Origin: Polyangium sp. 6x1
Lineage (GTDB): Bacteria > Myxococcota_A > Polyangia > Polyangiales > Polyangiaceae
Direction of reading: 5' to 3'
Length of the DNA stretch: 41,460 nucleotides
NCBI RefSeq assembly: GCF_029946515.1
Contig: NZ_JARZHH010000087.1
Location: forward strand, 1-41,460
In this document: one piece after another, positions 33,712 to 41,147 of the stretch
Numbering within the stretch: the first letter of the stretch is position 1
Layout of the letters: each line of letters starts with the position of its first letter
Notes under the pieces: model-generated
What the model was told of the DNA's origin: nothing
The model's database searches: none
Seen by the model: the letters and a program-made list of their open reading frames with translations, nothing else
Translations under genes and position numbers: made by a program

Positions 33712-34476
33712 TCAGCCCGCTTCCGGCGCGGGGGTGCTCTCTCGCACGTCGCCGCCTTGTCGCTTGACCCGCCTGGAGCCGAGGGCAGGCACGCGCTCCT
33801 CCCAATCGTCCTCGTGGAAGTAATGGGCGACGACCTGAAGGCGTGCGTGGGCTCGGACGAGCAAGGTCGCGAATCGGTTCCGAATCTCCACGGCGTGCGT
33901 CGGGCCCGTCGAGGGTTTGGGCGGGGCGTCTGCCGGCCGAAGGTTCGCGACGAGCCAGGAGCCGACCTCGGCGGCGTCGTCGATTTGCGCCGTGGTGAGG
34001 GGGTGCTTGCCACTGACGGCCGCGGCGTGCTTCCGGAAGAGGGAGGCGAGCGACACGCAATCCTCGGCGCGATCGCGGAGCCCGCGCCCGGCGGCGATGG
34101 TGTCGACCTCGGCCTGGGGGACGATCCCATTCTCGGCGAGGCCCTTGGCGACGGACAGGAGCTTTCCACGCAGATCGCGCGCAATCGATAGCTTCGCCTG
34201 GACGAGCGATTCGCTCGGCGCTTCTTGCTCGGCAGCGAGGGCGGCGTATTTCGTGGCCAGGGCGAGCTCGGGGAGGGCGAGCAGGGACGCGAGGTCGATC
34301 TTGGGCAAGTGGGTAGCGATCACGGCCTGATGGTCGTGAACGACCTTCATGCCGGTCGTGACGTTCACGAGGGCGAGATCGGGGTCGAGGCGATACGGGA
34401 GGATGTCGGTGGCGGGCAAGGCTTTCGCCGCAAGGAGGTATTTTTCGAAGGCTTTCTGGAGATCAGGGTCGGCCAT
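33712..34476 (-). CDS. Unknown helical protein, duplicated gene copy 1
   Basis: A 254-residue cytosolic protein starting MADPDLQKAFEKYLLAAKAL at ATG 34476. No ribosome site of note precedes the ATG (CCCCCCTC), unlike copy 2. It is mainly alpha-helical, with one more conserved-looking stretch (VNVTTGMKVVHDHQAVIATHLPKIDLASLLALPEL) and helices around SLVQAKLSIARDLRGKLLSVAKGLAENG. It has no signal peptide and no domain I recognise. Up to residue ~243 it matches copy 2 (36815-37567) with about three amino-acid changes seen (T/A twice, V/A once), then the C-termini differ (DVRESTPAPEAG here, DEREGTAT there). Confidence 0.7.
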   Translation of the reverse strand: MADPDLQKAFEKYLLAAKALPATDILPYRLDPDLALVNVTTGMKVVHDHQAVIATHLPKIDLASLLALPELALATKYAALAAEQEAPSESLVQAKLSIARDLRGKLLSVAKGLAENGIVPQAEVDTIAAGRGLRDRAEDCVSLASLFRKHAAAVSGKHPLTTAQIDDAAEVGSWLVANLRPADAPPKPSTGPTHAVEIRNRFATLLVRAHARLQVVAHYFHEDDWEERVPALGSRRVKRQGGDVRESTPAPEAG

Positions 34477-34758
34477 GAGGGGGGCACCGGCTGGATGTGG
34501 GGGGAAAGTGTGGGGGACTGTACATGGAGGTTCGTTGGGGGCACAAGGGTTCGGGGGAGGGAAGGTGCGAACAGAACGGGATCTGAGGAGGGGGACGGTG
34601 GAGGGAGGGATGGATGAAAGATGGTTTACAAAAGAGGACGGTGGAGGGAGGGATGGATGAAAGATGGTTTACAAAAGGGGACAGTGGAGGGAAGGGGAGG
34701 TGGGAAGGTGATTTGACCGGAGGGACGGGGACCGGAAGCAAAGAGAGAAGATGGTTTC
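33748..34758 (-). repeat. Segmental duplication, copy 1
   Basis: About 1.0 kb, nearly identical to 36839-37847 (offset 3091 bp within the gene). It covers almost all of the unknown gene plus ~280 bp upstream, including the 43-bp tandem units. The boundary at the gene 3' end is sharp (GTCGCCGCC at both). Confidence 0.88.
34593..34720. repeat. 43-bp tandem repeat upstream of copy 1
   Basis: Units begin at 34593, 34636 and 34679 (the last one partial), with GGACGGTGGAGGGA at the start and AAAGATGGTTTACAAAAG at the end on the plus strand. The strand is almost all purine, so the coding strand of the gene is pyrimidine-rich. The same array stands upstream of copy 2. Confidence 0.85.
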
Positions 34759-34902
34759 CGCTTTGCTTGTGATCGGGTCGCGGGCTTCGTTCCATCGTCG
34801 TTCCGCTCGACGATCATTGCCGCGTCCTCCGTTGCATGCGGGCAGGGCGTTCCGTCAGACTCGGGATCCGGCAGGGGACCGAGGGGGCCGGGCAAAGGGG
34901 AT
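34759..34902. other. Intergenic stretch with no gene recognised
   Basis: Between the segmental duplication and the hexamer tract I see no gene, only G-rich DNA. The 34477-35099 gap as a whole contains the 43-bp array, this stretch, the hexamer tract and the 34-nt motif. Confidence 0.5.
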
Positions 34903-35022
34903 GGGAGCGGGGGCGGGAGCGGGAGCGGGAGCGGGAGCGGAAGCGGGAGCGGAAGCGGAAGCGGGAGCGGAAGCGGAGGCGGAAGCGGAGGCGGAAGCGG
35001 GGGCGGGAGCGGGAGCGGGAGC
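34903..35022. repeat. Hexanucleotide microsatellite (GGGAGC/GGAAGC), 20 units
   Basis: Twenty in-register hexamers lie in tandem: GGGAGC (11), GGAAGC (5-7) and a few GGAGGC/GGGGGC variants. The 3' end joins directly to the 34-nt motif. As coding sequence it gives only runs of Pro-Leu or Gly/Ala, so it is non-coding. Length variation between strains is likely. Confidence 0.9.
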
Positions 35023-35050
35023 AGCAAGCGGAATCTGTTTGTATACCGCT
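35017..35050 (+). repeat. 34-nt motif, copy 1
   Basis: GGGAGCAGCAAGCGG at the start and TTTGTATACCGCT at the end, gap-free against the copies at 38857 and 40033. AGCGG and CCGCT can pair. It sits 50 bp from the P450 stop and at the end of the hexamer tract. Confidence 0.8.
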
Positions 35051-35099
35051 AGCTGACGAGCGCGATCTTCCTGGACGCGGCGCACGTGTCCCTCTCCGG

Positions 35100-36326
35100 T
35101 TACGGTGCGGCGTACCCGGGAACGAGCGACCTCGATTGTGCATCATGGGCCGGATCGAACTTCATCCAGCAAGTGAGCGGTCCGCGCGCGGTCAGCGACA
35201 TGTTCCAGGTGGGCTCGCGCGTGATGTGCGCGCCGCGGATGTGCGGCAGGATCTCCTCGAGCGCGAAGCGCGCCTCGGCCCGCGCCAGCGCGGCTCCTAG
35301 GCAGAAGTGGATGCCGTGCCCGAAGGAGATGCTCGCGCGCTGCTTGCGGTCCATGTCGAAGCGGTCCGGGTCCTCGAAGTAGCGCTCATCGCGGCAGGCC
35401 GAGGCCACGAGGAGCAGCAAAATCGCGCCCGCGGGGACGCGTACCCCGGCGATTTCCTCCTCCGCGACCGAGAGGCGCACCGCCATTTGCACCGGCGACT
35501 CGAAGCGCAAAAGCTCTTCGATGAAGTTCGGGATCTCGGTGGGATGGGCGCGCAGGCGGTCGAGCAGCGAGGGGTGCGTGGCGAGGATGCGCAGCGCGTA
35601 GGTGAGCATGTGGGACGAGGTCTCGTAGCCCGCGACCATGATGACGAAGAGGAAGCTCATGATCTCGTCGTCGGTGAGGCGGTGCCCCTCGATCTGGGCG
35701 TCGAGCAGGTCGCTCACCAGATCATCGCGCCGCGCGCGCCGCCGCTCCTCGATCACCCCGAGCAGGTAGCGCTCCTGCTCCGCGATGGAAGCGCGGATGC
35801 GCGGCTGGGCCTCGGGTGGCGTACCCGGATTGATGGCGATGATATCGTCATTCCATGCGCGGATGAGCTTTCGGTGCGCGCTCTCGAGGCCGAGGAGGTT
35901 GGCGATGACGCCCATGGGCATCGCCGAGGCGATGTCGTCGCACACGTCGATCTCGCCGCCCTCGCGGGCACGGACGACGAAATCACGGGCAACGGCGCGG
36001 ACCAGCGGCTCGATGCGAGGGAGGACGCGTACCTTGAACGCGTCGGTGGCGAACGCGCGGTATTTGCCGTGCTGCGGAGGGTCCATCATGGCGATCGAGT
36101 CGGCCAGCGGGTTGCGCTCGATCCATGGCTGAATGGCCGCGGCGCGCTGGCCATAGGACGAGAAGCGCGTAGGTTGCTTGAAGACCTCCACGATGTCGTC
36201 GTAGCGGCTCACCGCCCACATCCCGCCGGGATCGACCTGCGTCACCGGCGAAGACCGGCGCAGCTCGGCGAAGTACGGATACGGGTTCTTGCGGTACTCG
36301 GGGTCGAAGAGGTTCAAGCGTGCCAT
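35100..36326 (-). CDS. Cytochrome P450
   Basis: A 408-residue soluble bacterial P450 from ATG 36326 (MARLNLFDPEYRKNPYPYFAEL; AAGGAG 4 nt upstream). An upstream ATG at 36671 would run through the hairpin repeat and is rejected. Markers: DPPQHGKYRAFATDAF (C-helix region), I-helix FVIMVAGYETSSHM with the A-G-x-E-T oxygen-binding site, ExxR in EELLRFES, RDERYFEDPDRFDMDR, and the haem-binding FGHGIHFCLGAALAR (Cys ~342). It oxidises a small hydrophobic substrate with electrons from an unseen ferredoxin; no partner reductase or biosynthetic cluster is adjacent, so the substrate is unknown. Confidence 0.93.
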   Translation of the reverse strand: MARLNLFDPEYRKNPYPYFAELRRSSPVTQVDPGGMWAVSRYDDIVEVFKQPTRFSSYGQRAAAIQPWIERNPLADSIAMMDPPQHGKYRAFATDAFKVRVLPRIEPLVRAVARDFVVRAREGGEIDVCDDIASAMPMGVIANLLGLESAHRKLIRAWNDDIIAINPGTPPEAQPRIRASIAEQERYLLGVIEERRRARRDDLVSDLLDAQIEGHRLTDDEIMSFLFVIMVAGYETSSHMLTYALRILATHPSLLDRLRAHPTEIPNFIEELLRFESPVQMAVRLSVAEEEIAGVRVPAGAILLLLVASACRDERYFEDPDRFDMDRKQRASISFGHGIHFCLGAALARAEARFALEEILPHIRGAHITREPTWNMSLTARGPLTCWMKFDPAHDAQSRSLVPGYAAP

Positions 36327-36473
36327 GGGGCTCCTTGGCGAGGGTTCAGTCCTGGAGAGTGCGACGCGGCGAACGGGGCGCGTCCCATGATAAGCGAGCA
36401 CGGCGTACGCGCGAACCGCATATCGGCGCGAACCTGATTCCGTCCGCACCCGCATGCCCGAACCTACCCGTGG

Positions 36474-36819
36474 CCTGAGCATGGGTCTCTTCTTGGAGCC
36501 GCCGCGCCGGGGCGCTGCCCCGGGCCCCGCGGGGGCTACGCGCCCCTCGACCCGCGCCAGGGCCAGCCCTGGACCCTTTGGGGAAGAACTGCGCGATGCG
36601 CAGTTCTTCCCACAGGCCGGTGGTACCGCGTTGCCCGCTGAACCGTCAGCGCTGCTGTCTTGGGTCTTCACTCGGCCCGTTCGATGAACTGCGCGGAGCG
36701 CAGTTCATCGAACCTCGGTCCAGCGCGGGCGCTGGTCCGGGTCCCGGGGCGGACAGCCCCGGGTGGGGCCTGGGGCAACGCCCCAGCGCAGCGCCTTCGA
36801 GATGAGACCCATGCTCAGG
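36474..36819. repeat. Hairpin-mosaic repeat, copy B, closed by 16-bp inverted ends
   Basis: A 346-bp element. Its ends CCTGAGCATGGGTCTC (36474-36489) and GAGACCCATGCTCAGG (36804-36819) are perfect inverted repeats, and the pairing continues inward with ~80% identity for ~65 bp. Inside are perfect hairpins at 36581-36611 (GGGAAGAACTGCGC, loop GAT), 36680-36712 (TTCGATGAACTGCGC, loop GGA) and 36720-36735 (CCAGCGC, loop GG). The right end overlaps the stop codon of the duplicated gene (TGA, 36815-36817). It lies between that gene and the P450. Confidence 0.88.
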
Positions 36820-37567
36820 TGGCGGTGCCCTCTCGCTCGTCGCCGCCTTGTCGCTTGACCCGCCTGGAGCCGAGGGCAGGCACGCGCTCCTCCCAATCGT
36901 CCTCGTGGAAGTAATGGGCGACGACCTGAAGGCGTGCGTGGGCCCGGGCGAGCAAGGTCGCGAATCGGTTTCGAATCTCCACGGCGTGCGTCGGGCCCGT
37001 CGAGGGTTTGGGCGGGGCGTCTGCCGGCCGAAGGTTCGCGACGAGCCAGGAGCCGACCTCGGCGGCGTCGTCGATTTGCGCCGTGGTGAGGGGGTGCTTG
37101 CCACTGACGGCCGCGGCGTGCTTCCGGAAGAGGGAGGCGAGCGACACGCAATCCTCGGCGCGATCGCGGAGCCCGCGCCCGGCGGCGATGGTGTCGACCT
37201 CGGCCTGGGGGACGATCCCATTCTCGGCGAGGCCCTTGGCGACGGACAGGAGCTTTCCACGCAGATCGCGCGCAATCGATAGCTTCGCCTGGACGAGCGA
37301 TTCGCTCGGCGCTTCCTGCTCGGCAGCGAGGGCGGCGTATTTCGTGGCCAGGGCGAGCTCGGGGAGGGCGAGCAGGGACGCGAGGTCGATCTTGGGCAAG
37401 TGGGCGGCGATCACGGCCTGGTGGTCGTGAACGACCTTCATGCCGGTCGTGACGTTCACGAGGGCGAGATCGGGGTCGAGGCGATACGGGAGGATGTCGG
37501 CGGCGGGCAAGGCTTTCGCCGCAAGGAGGTATTTTTCGAAGGCTTTCTGGAGATCAGGGTCGGCCAT
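36815..37567 (-). CDS. Unknown helical protein, duplicated gene copy 2
   Basis: A 250-residue paralogue of the gene at 33712-34476, from ATG 37567 (MADPDLQKAFEKYLLAAKAL). CGGAG lies 8 nt before the ATG, a better ribosome site than copy 1 has. Differences seen: PAAD for PATD, IAAH for IATH, LLARAH for LLVRAH, and the shorter C-terminus EREGTAT. The stop codon lies inside the right end of hairpin repeat copy B, so that end has fixed the C-terminus here. The family is not recognised; the near-identity suggests a recent duplication or gene conversion. Confidence 0.7.
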   Translation of the reverse strand: MADPDLQKAFEKYLLAAKALPAADILPYRLDPDLALVNVTTGMKVVHDHQAVIAAHLPKIDLASLLALPELALATKYAALAAEQEAPSESLVQAKLSIARDLRGKLLSVAKGLAENGIVPQAEVDTIAAGRGLRDRAEDCVSLASLFRKHAAAVSGKHPLTTAQIDDAAEVGSWLVANLRPADAPPKPSTGPTHAVEIRNRFATLLARAHARLQVVAHYFHEDDWEERVPALGSRRVKRQGGDEREGTAT

Positions 37568-37847
37568 GAGGTGGCTCCGGTTGGATGTGGGGGTGCAGTG
37601 TGGGGGACTGTACATGGATGTTCGTTGGGGGCACAAGGGGTCGGGGAAGGGAAGGCTCGATCAGATTGGGATCTGAGAGGGGGACGGTGGAGGGAAGCAG
37701 AGGTGAAAGATGGTTTACAAAAGAGGACGGTGGAGGGAGGCAGAGGTCAAAGATGGTTTCCAGAAAGGGACGGTGGAGGGAAGGGGAGGTGTGAAGGTGT
37801 TTTGACGGGAAGGGCGGGGACAGGAGGCACAGAGAGAAGGTGGTTTC
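36839..37847 (-). repeat. Segmental duplication, copy 2
   Basis: Partner of 33748-34758. Sequence identity ends at the gene 3' end where hairpin copy B begins (~36820) and upstream near 37847, with AGAGAGAAGGTGGTTTCC as the last matching string. Confidence 0.88.
37682..37810. repeat. 43-bp tandem repeat upstream of copy 2
   Basis: Units start at 37682, 37725 and 37768 with GGACGGTGGAGGGA; the second and third are more diverged in the middle than in copy 1. The region 37848-38015, between this array and the next gene, holds no further gene that I see. Confidence 0.85.
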
Positions 37848-38015
37848 CCCTTCCAATGTACTTGGGGACGGGTCTTGCCGCGGGGGCGGAATGCGGAGGA
37901 CGATCCGTGGCACATTGGGTGCTGATTCGCATTTTTTCATACGGAGGAGCAGAGAACGCCACGTGAACGCACATGGACGCTTCGTGATCTGAAGTCGTGA
38001 GCAGAGGGAGCCATC

Positions 38016-38798
38016 ATGTCTTCGTGCAGGCTTTTCGGAAACGACGCCACCGACGCGATCGCCGCCGAGCTCCGTGTTTTTGCGTATCCCATCCTGGCGA
38101 GCGCGCTGCTCGTCGCGGGATGCTCGAGCGATCTGGGACGCTCGCCGCCGGCGTCGATGGACGGCACGGAGGCCGTCCATATCGGTCGTCCGAGGCGTGC
38201 GAACGCGCCGGCATGCGGTGCGATATCCCGCGGCGTCTCGAGGCTGTGCCAGGATCCAGCGCTTGGCTCGGTGAAGGATGCAGGGATCGTCGGACGTACC
38301 GCGGAGTACTGGTGGCTCTGCCGGGCGGGCGAATGCCCACGCGACGACATTTCGTACGTGGGCCTCGACTATGGGAATTTTCCGTTTGCGTCCGTGGGCG
38401 AGTACTTCTTCGCCGTCGTGGCTCCCGGGTACGAAGACGGAGGCTTCCGGGACGGCGCGCCAGGGAACCTGAGCGATCGAAGGGCGAGCTGTGTTCCGGG
38501 CGATCTCGGACAGGGCGATTCCGTGGACGATCGCACGATCGTCATTGCGGCATTCGAGCCGGGCGTCTTCACCGTCTTCTCCCCCGCTTCCGCCGGAACG
38601 CACGACAAGTCGTGGATGGACTCGGGGTTCATGAGCATCGCCCTCGCGCCCTTCGACGCCACGCCGGACGGCAAGTACGTTCTCGCCATCTGCCCGAGCA
38701 GCGCGTCGTCGCGTTGCGACTGTGCCTTCGAACCGTTCTTCGTCGAACCCGCGCAGGCCGACGCTGGCGCGTCGAATCCCGAGGCCGGCACGCCGTGA
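38016..38798 (+). CDS. Lipoprotein of unknown function
   Basis: A 260-residue protein from ATG 38016, with GAGGGAG upstream. The signal peptide is long (MSSCRLFGNDATDAIAAELR before the hydrophobic VFAYPILASALLVAGC) and ends in lipobox VAGC. The mature part is Cys-rich with ACGAISRGVSRLCQDP, WLCRAGECPRDD, ASCVPGDL and SSRCDCAFEPF, likely several disulphides. Beta strands such as TIVIAAFEPGVFTVFSP suggest a small beta domain. No family recognised. It is followed by motif copy 2 and then the GNAT-cupin gene. Confidence 0.75.
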   Translation: MSSCRLFGNDATDAIAAELRVFAYPILASALLVAGCSSDLGRSPPASMDGTEAVHIGRPRRANAPACGAISRGVSRLCQDPALGSVKDAGIVGRTAEYWWLCRAGECPRDDISYVGLDYGNFPFASVGEYFFAVVAPGYEDGGFRDGAPGNLSDRRASCVPGDLGQGDSVDDRTIVIAAFEPGVFTVFSPASAGTHDKSWMDSGFMSIALAPFDATPDGKYVLAICPSSASSRCDCAFEPFFVEPAQADAGASNPEAGTP

Positions 38799-38856
38799 AT
38801 CCGCCGTAGCGCCAAGGTCAGGGGCACGCGCGGAGGCGGCGGGTTGGGCCGGGTGC

Positions 38857-38890
38857 GGGAGCGGCAAGCGGAAACCGATTGTGTACCGCT
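38857..38890 (+). repeat. 34-nt motif, copy 2
   Basis: GGGAGCGGCAAGCGG...GATTGTGTACCGCT, identical in length to copies 1 and 3. It begins 59 nt after the lipoprotein stop and ends 45 nt before the next ATG. AAGCGG and CCGCTT are inverted. Confidence 0.8.
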
Positions 38891-38934
38891 TACATCCTCG
38901 CCCCTCGCGGGGCTGCATGTTACCTACGCAGGCC

Positions 38935-40011
38935 ATGTCGATGGCCCCAGTCCGACCCGCACGCCCCGCGGATCTCCCGCCGCTCGTGGAGATCTTCAAC
39001 CACTACATCCGCGAATCCTTCGCCACGTTCGACGAACGGCCGTACCAGGTCGAGGAGCGGCGAGCCTGGTTCGAGACGTTCCGCGAGACGGGCCCTTATC
39101 GGCTCCTCGTCGCCGAGGATGCCGCAGGCCGGGTCCTCGGCTGCGCCTACAGCAGCCGCTACCGCGAGCACCCGGCCTTCCGCGAGACCGTCGAGACGAG
39201 CGTGTACATCGCCCCCGACGCGCGTAGCCATGGCGTGGGGCGCGCGCTCTACGAGGCGCTCTTCGCAGCACTGCGCACCGAAGAGCTGCACCGCGCGGTC
39301 GCCGGGATCGCTCTGCCAAACCCGGCCTCCATCGCCCTTCACCATCGGCTGGGCTTCCGCACCATCGGCGTATTCGACGAGTATGCAATCAAGCGCGAGC
39401 GACGCATCAGCTCGGTGTGGATGGAGAAGGCGCTCGATCAGGACGGGGACCGCGCCCCCTCCGCCGGGGAGCGTTCGATCGAGCCCGGGCAGCGCCCCGC
39501 CTTCATCAAGCACCAACGCGAGATTCGCAGCCCCGACGATGCGCACTACCGGGGCAGCGATGAGCTCCTCAGCATCGGATCCCCTCTGGGGCGCGCGGTG
39601 GGGCTTTCGCGCATCGGCATCCATCACGAGGAGCTGCCGCCGGGGCGACGCACGTCGTGGCCGCACGCAGAGAGCGACGAGGAGGAGTTCGTCTATGTCA
39701 TCGAGGGTCGGCCCGACGTCTGGCTCGATGGGCACCTGTTCCCTCTCGAGCCCGGGGATGCCGTAGGATTTCCCGCAGGCACGGGAATCGCCCACACATT
39801 CATCAACAACACCCAGGAGGCGGCGCGGCTTCTGGTCGTGGGCGAGGCCAACAAGCGCTGGAACCGCATCGTGTACCCCCTCCATCCGGCAAGAAACGCG
39901 GAGGTCGGGGAAGGCCATTGGCGCGATGCACCGCAGCGCGAGCTCGGTCCTCACGATGGAATGCCCGACGCGCTGCGGCACCGTTCAGCGGGCACGAGCG
40001 ACGGGGCGTGA
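38935..40011 (+). CDS. GNAT acetyltransferase-cupin fusion
   Basis: A 358-residue protein; ATG 38935 (MSMAPVRPARPADLPPLVEI) is preferred, ATG 38917 is possible. The N-terminal half is a GNAT N-acetyltransferase of the phosphinothricin-acetyltransferase type: ADLPPLVEIFNHYI, GPYRLLVAEDAAGRVLGCAY, ETSVYIAPDARSHGVGRALY with the acetyl-CoA-binding R-x-x-G-x-G/A loop, and PNPASIALHHRLGFRTIG. The C-terminal half (~190-358) is a cupin: SWPHAESDEEEFVYVIEG carries the first metal motif, PAGTGIAHTFINNT the second. The PAT branch often acetylates amines or toxins; the cupin may bind or modify the same substrate. The fused order in one chain is unusual. Confidence 0.85.
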   Translation: MSMAPVRPARPADLPPLVEIFNHYIRESFATFDERPYQVEERRAWFETFRETGPYRLLVAEDAAGRVLGCAYSSRYREHPAFRETVETSVYIAPDARSHGVGRALYEALFAALRTEELHRAVAGIALPNPASIALHHRLGFRTIGVFDEYAIKRERRISSVWMEKALDQDGDRAPSAGERSIEPGQRPAFIKHQREIRSPDDAHYRGSDELLSIGSPLGRAVGLSRIGIHHEELPPGRRTSWPHAESDEEEFVYVIEGRPDVWLDGHLFPLEPGDAVGFPAGTGIAHTFINNTQEAARLLVVGEANKRWNRIVYPLHPARNAEVGEGHWRDAPQRELGPHDGMPDALRHRSAGTSDGA

Positions 40012-40032
40012 GCGCCTGGCCCCGCCGCTCGC

Positions 40033-40066
40033 GGGAGCGGCAAGTGGGATCTGATTGTGTACCGCT
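40033..40066 (+). repeat. 34-nt motif, copy 3
   Basis: GGGAGCGGCAAGTGG...GATTGTGTACCGCT. The change to AGTGG keeps pairing with CCGCT through a G-U pair. It begins 21 nt after the GNAT-cupin stop. Confidence 0.8.
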
Positions 40067-40170
40067 GTCGAGGAAGGGTTCCGCGCGGGGAAAGCAGCTC
40101 ACCAAGGATCTCTACCCATTCCTGCAACGTCTGTTGCATCGATCCGCTTTGGGATGTAGTCTCGCATACT

Positions 40171-40461
40171 GTGAATCTTGCGCTAGGCCTCTCTTTCTTC
40201 GTCGTCGCCGTCATTCTCGCCGCGTGCGGTGGCGGGAAGCCCGCTCCCGGGAGCGACTTGCAGGAGCGCCGGGGCCGCTGTTACCTCCGGGATTGTGACG
40301 ACGGAGAGATCTGCAACGAGGGGTTCTACGGCGGCCGATGCCAGCCTCCGCGCTCGATGGAGATCGGCGGGGTCTGCGGCGATCATGACAACTGTAAGAG
40401 CAACACCTGCCACACGATCAAGGGAACCCCCCGCTGCGTCGAGCGCTCACCGGACCCTTGA
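40171..40461 (+). CDS. Small Cys-rich lipoprotein
   Basis: A 96-residue protein from GTG 40171, which gives a proper signal peptide (VNLALGLSFFVVAVILAAC) with lipobox LAAC; the upstream in-frame ATG 40057 gives only an unlikely Arg/Ser-rich leader. The mature part has about eight Cys in two clusters (CYLRDCDDGEICNEGFYGGRC, then GGVCGDHDNCKSNTC), which resembles small disulphide-rich modules of myxobacterial surface proteins. No known family. A fragment of the hexamer (40506-40521) follows the stop. Confidence 0.7.
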   Translation: MNLALGLSFFVVAVILAACGGGKPAPGSDLQERRGRCYLRDCDDGEICNEGFYGGRCQPPRSMEIGGVCGDHDNCKSNTCHTIKGTPRCVERSPDP

Positions 40462-40505
40462 GCGGATCCAGTTGAGGCGGCGCTCGCGCGGGCGCTGGAC
40501 GCAGC

Positions 40506-40521
40506 GGGAGCGGGAGCGGCA
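40506..40521 (+). repeat. Hexamer fragment without the motif core
   Basis: GGGAGCGGGAGCGGCA lies just beyond the sigma-factor stop but lacks the rest of the 34-nt motif. It may be a decayed copy. Confidence 0.5.
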
Positions 40522-40522
40522 C

Positions 40523-41062
40523 TTACGCGAGCGGGAGCATTTTCAAATGCTTCCGGGCGAGATGCAGGCGGCTGTAGACGGCCTTCACATGGATGCCGAG
40601 CGAGGCTGCAATCTCCGGAATCGACCACCCCTCCAGGTACGGAATCACCGCGGCACGGATGCGGGGTCGGATCTTCGCCAGGAACCGCTTGAGCCGGAAC
40701 AGGCCGTACGTCGCGTGGAGGAGCGTATCCGTCGACGCGGATTCTTCCTGCTCGGCATAATCGTCCGCGAGCCCCGCGAAGACCTCTCGCTCGTGACGCA
40801 AGAGCTTCCGATAATTGCTCGCACGGTTGAGCCCGATCACCAGGAGCCACGGACGGGCCTGCTCCGGCGTGACGAGAGATTCGAGCCGGCGCCACGCCGT
40901 GAGGAAGACCTCCTGGACAAGATCCTCCACATCACGAGAGGGGATGGCCTGCGTGAGCAAGACGCGCCGCAGGAAATCACGGTGTTCCAGGTAAAGACGG
41001 CCGAGCAAGGCGTGCGACGCCGAAAAGTTTGCCGGCGGAGGATGGACGAGTATCGTTGTCAT
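40523..41062 (-). CDS. ECF RNA polymerase sigma factor
   Basis: A 179-residue sigma-70-family ECF protein. Region 2 is visible (LGRLYLEHRDFLRRVLL, VEDLVQEVFLTAWRRLES) with the -10-binding helix, and region 4 with a helix-turn-helix (PYLEGWSIPEIAASLGIHVKAVYSRLHLARKHL). Region 1.1 and region 3 are absent, as in the family. It directs polymerase to stress or envelope promoters. No anti-sigma gene is adjacent in the window; hairpin copy C fills its upstream region, so its own promoter lies inside or beyond that repeat. Confidence 0.92.
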   Translation of the reverse strand: MTTILVHPPPANFSASHALLGRLYLEHRDFLRRVLLTQAIPSRDVEDLVQEVFLTAWRRLESLVTPEQARPWLLVIGLNRASNYRKLLRHEREVFAGLADDYAEQEESASTDTLLHATYGLFRLKRFLAKIRPRIRAAVIPYLEGWSIPEIAASLGIHVKAVYSRLHLARKHLKMLPLA

Positions 41063-41147
41063 TAGCTCATGACTCCGGTTCTGCGGGGTTGTGGGTCAGA
41101 CGCCGGTCGGTGGTGATTGCGCCGGCTGGCGTCGCTTGTTTTGTCTC

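Noticed and set aside
34593..34720. CRISPR array
   Set aside because: The 43-bp units are head-to-tail without variable spacers, and no cas genes are present.
34626..35027. ORFs made of Leu-Pro or Ala-Pro/Ala-Ser runs
   Set aside because: They are translations of the hexamer tract and purine-rich repeats, without ribosome sites or domains.
36327..36671. N-terminal extension of the P450
   Set aside because: It would translate through hairpin copy B; the family N-terminus and ribosome site fit ATG 36326.
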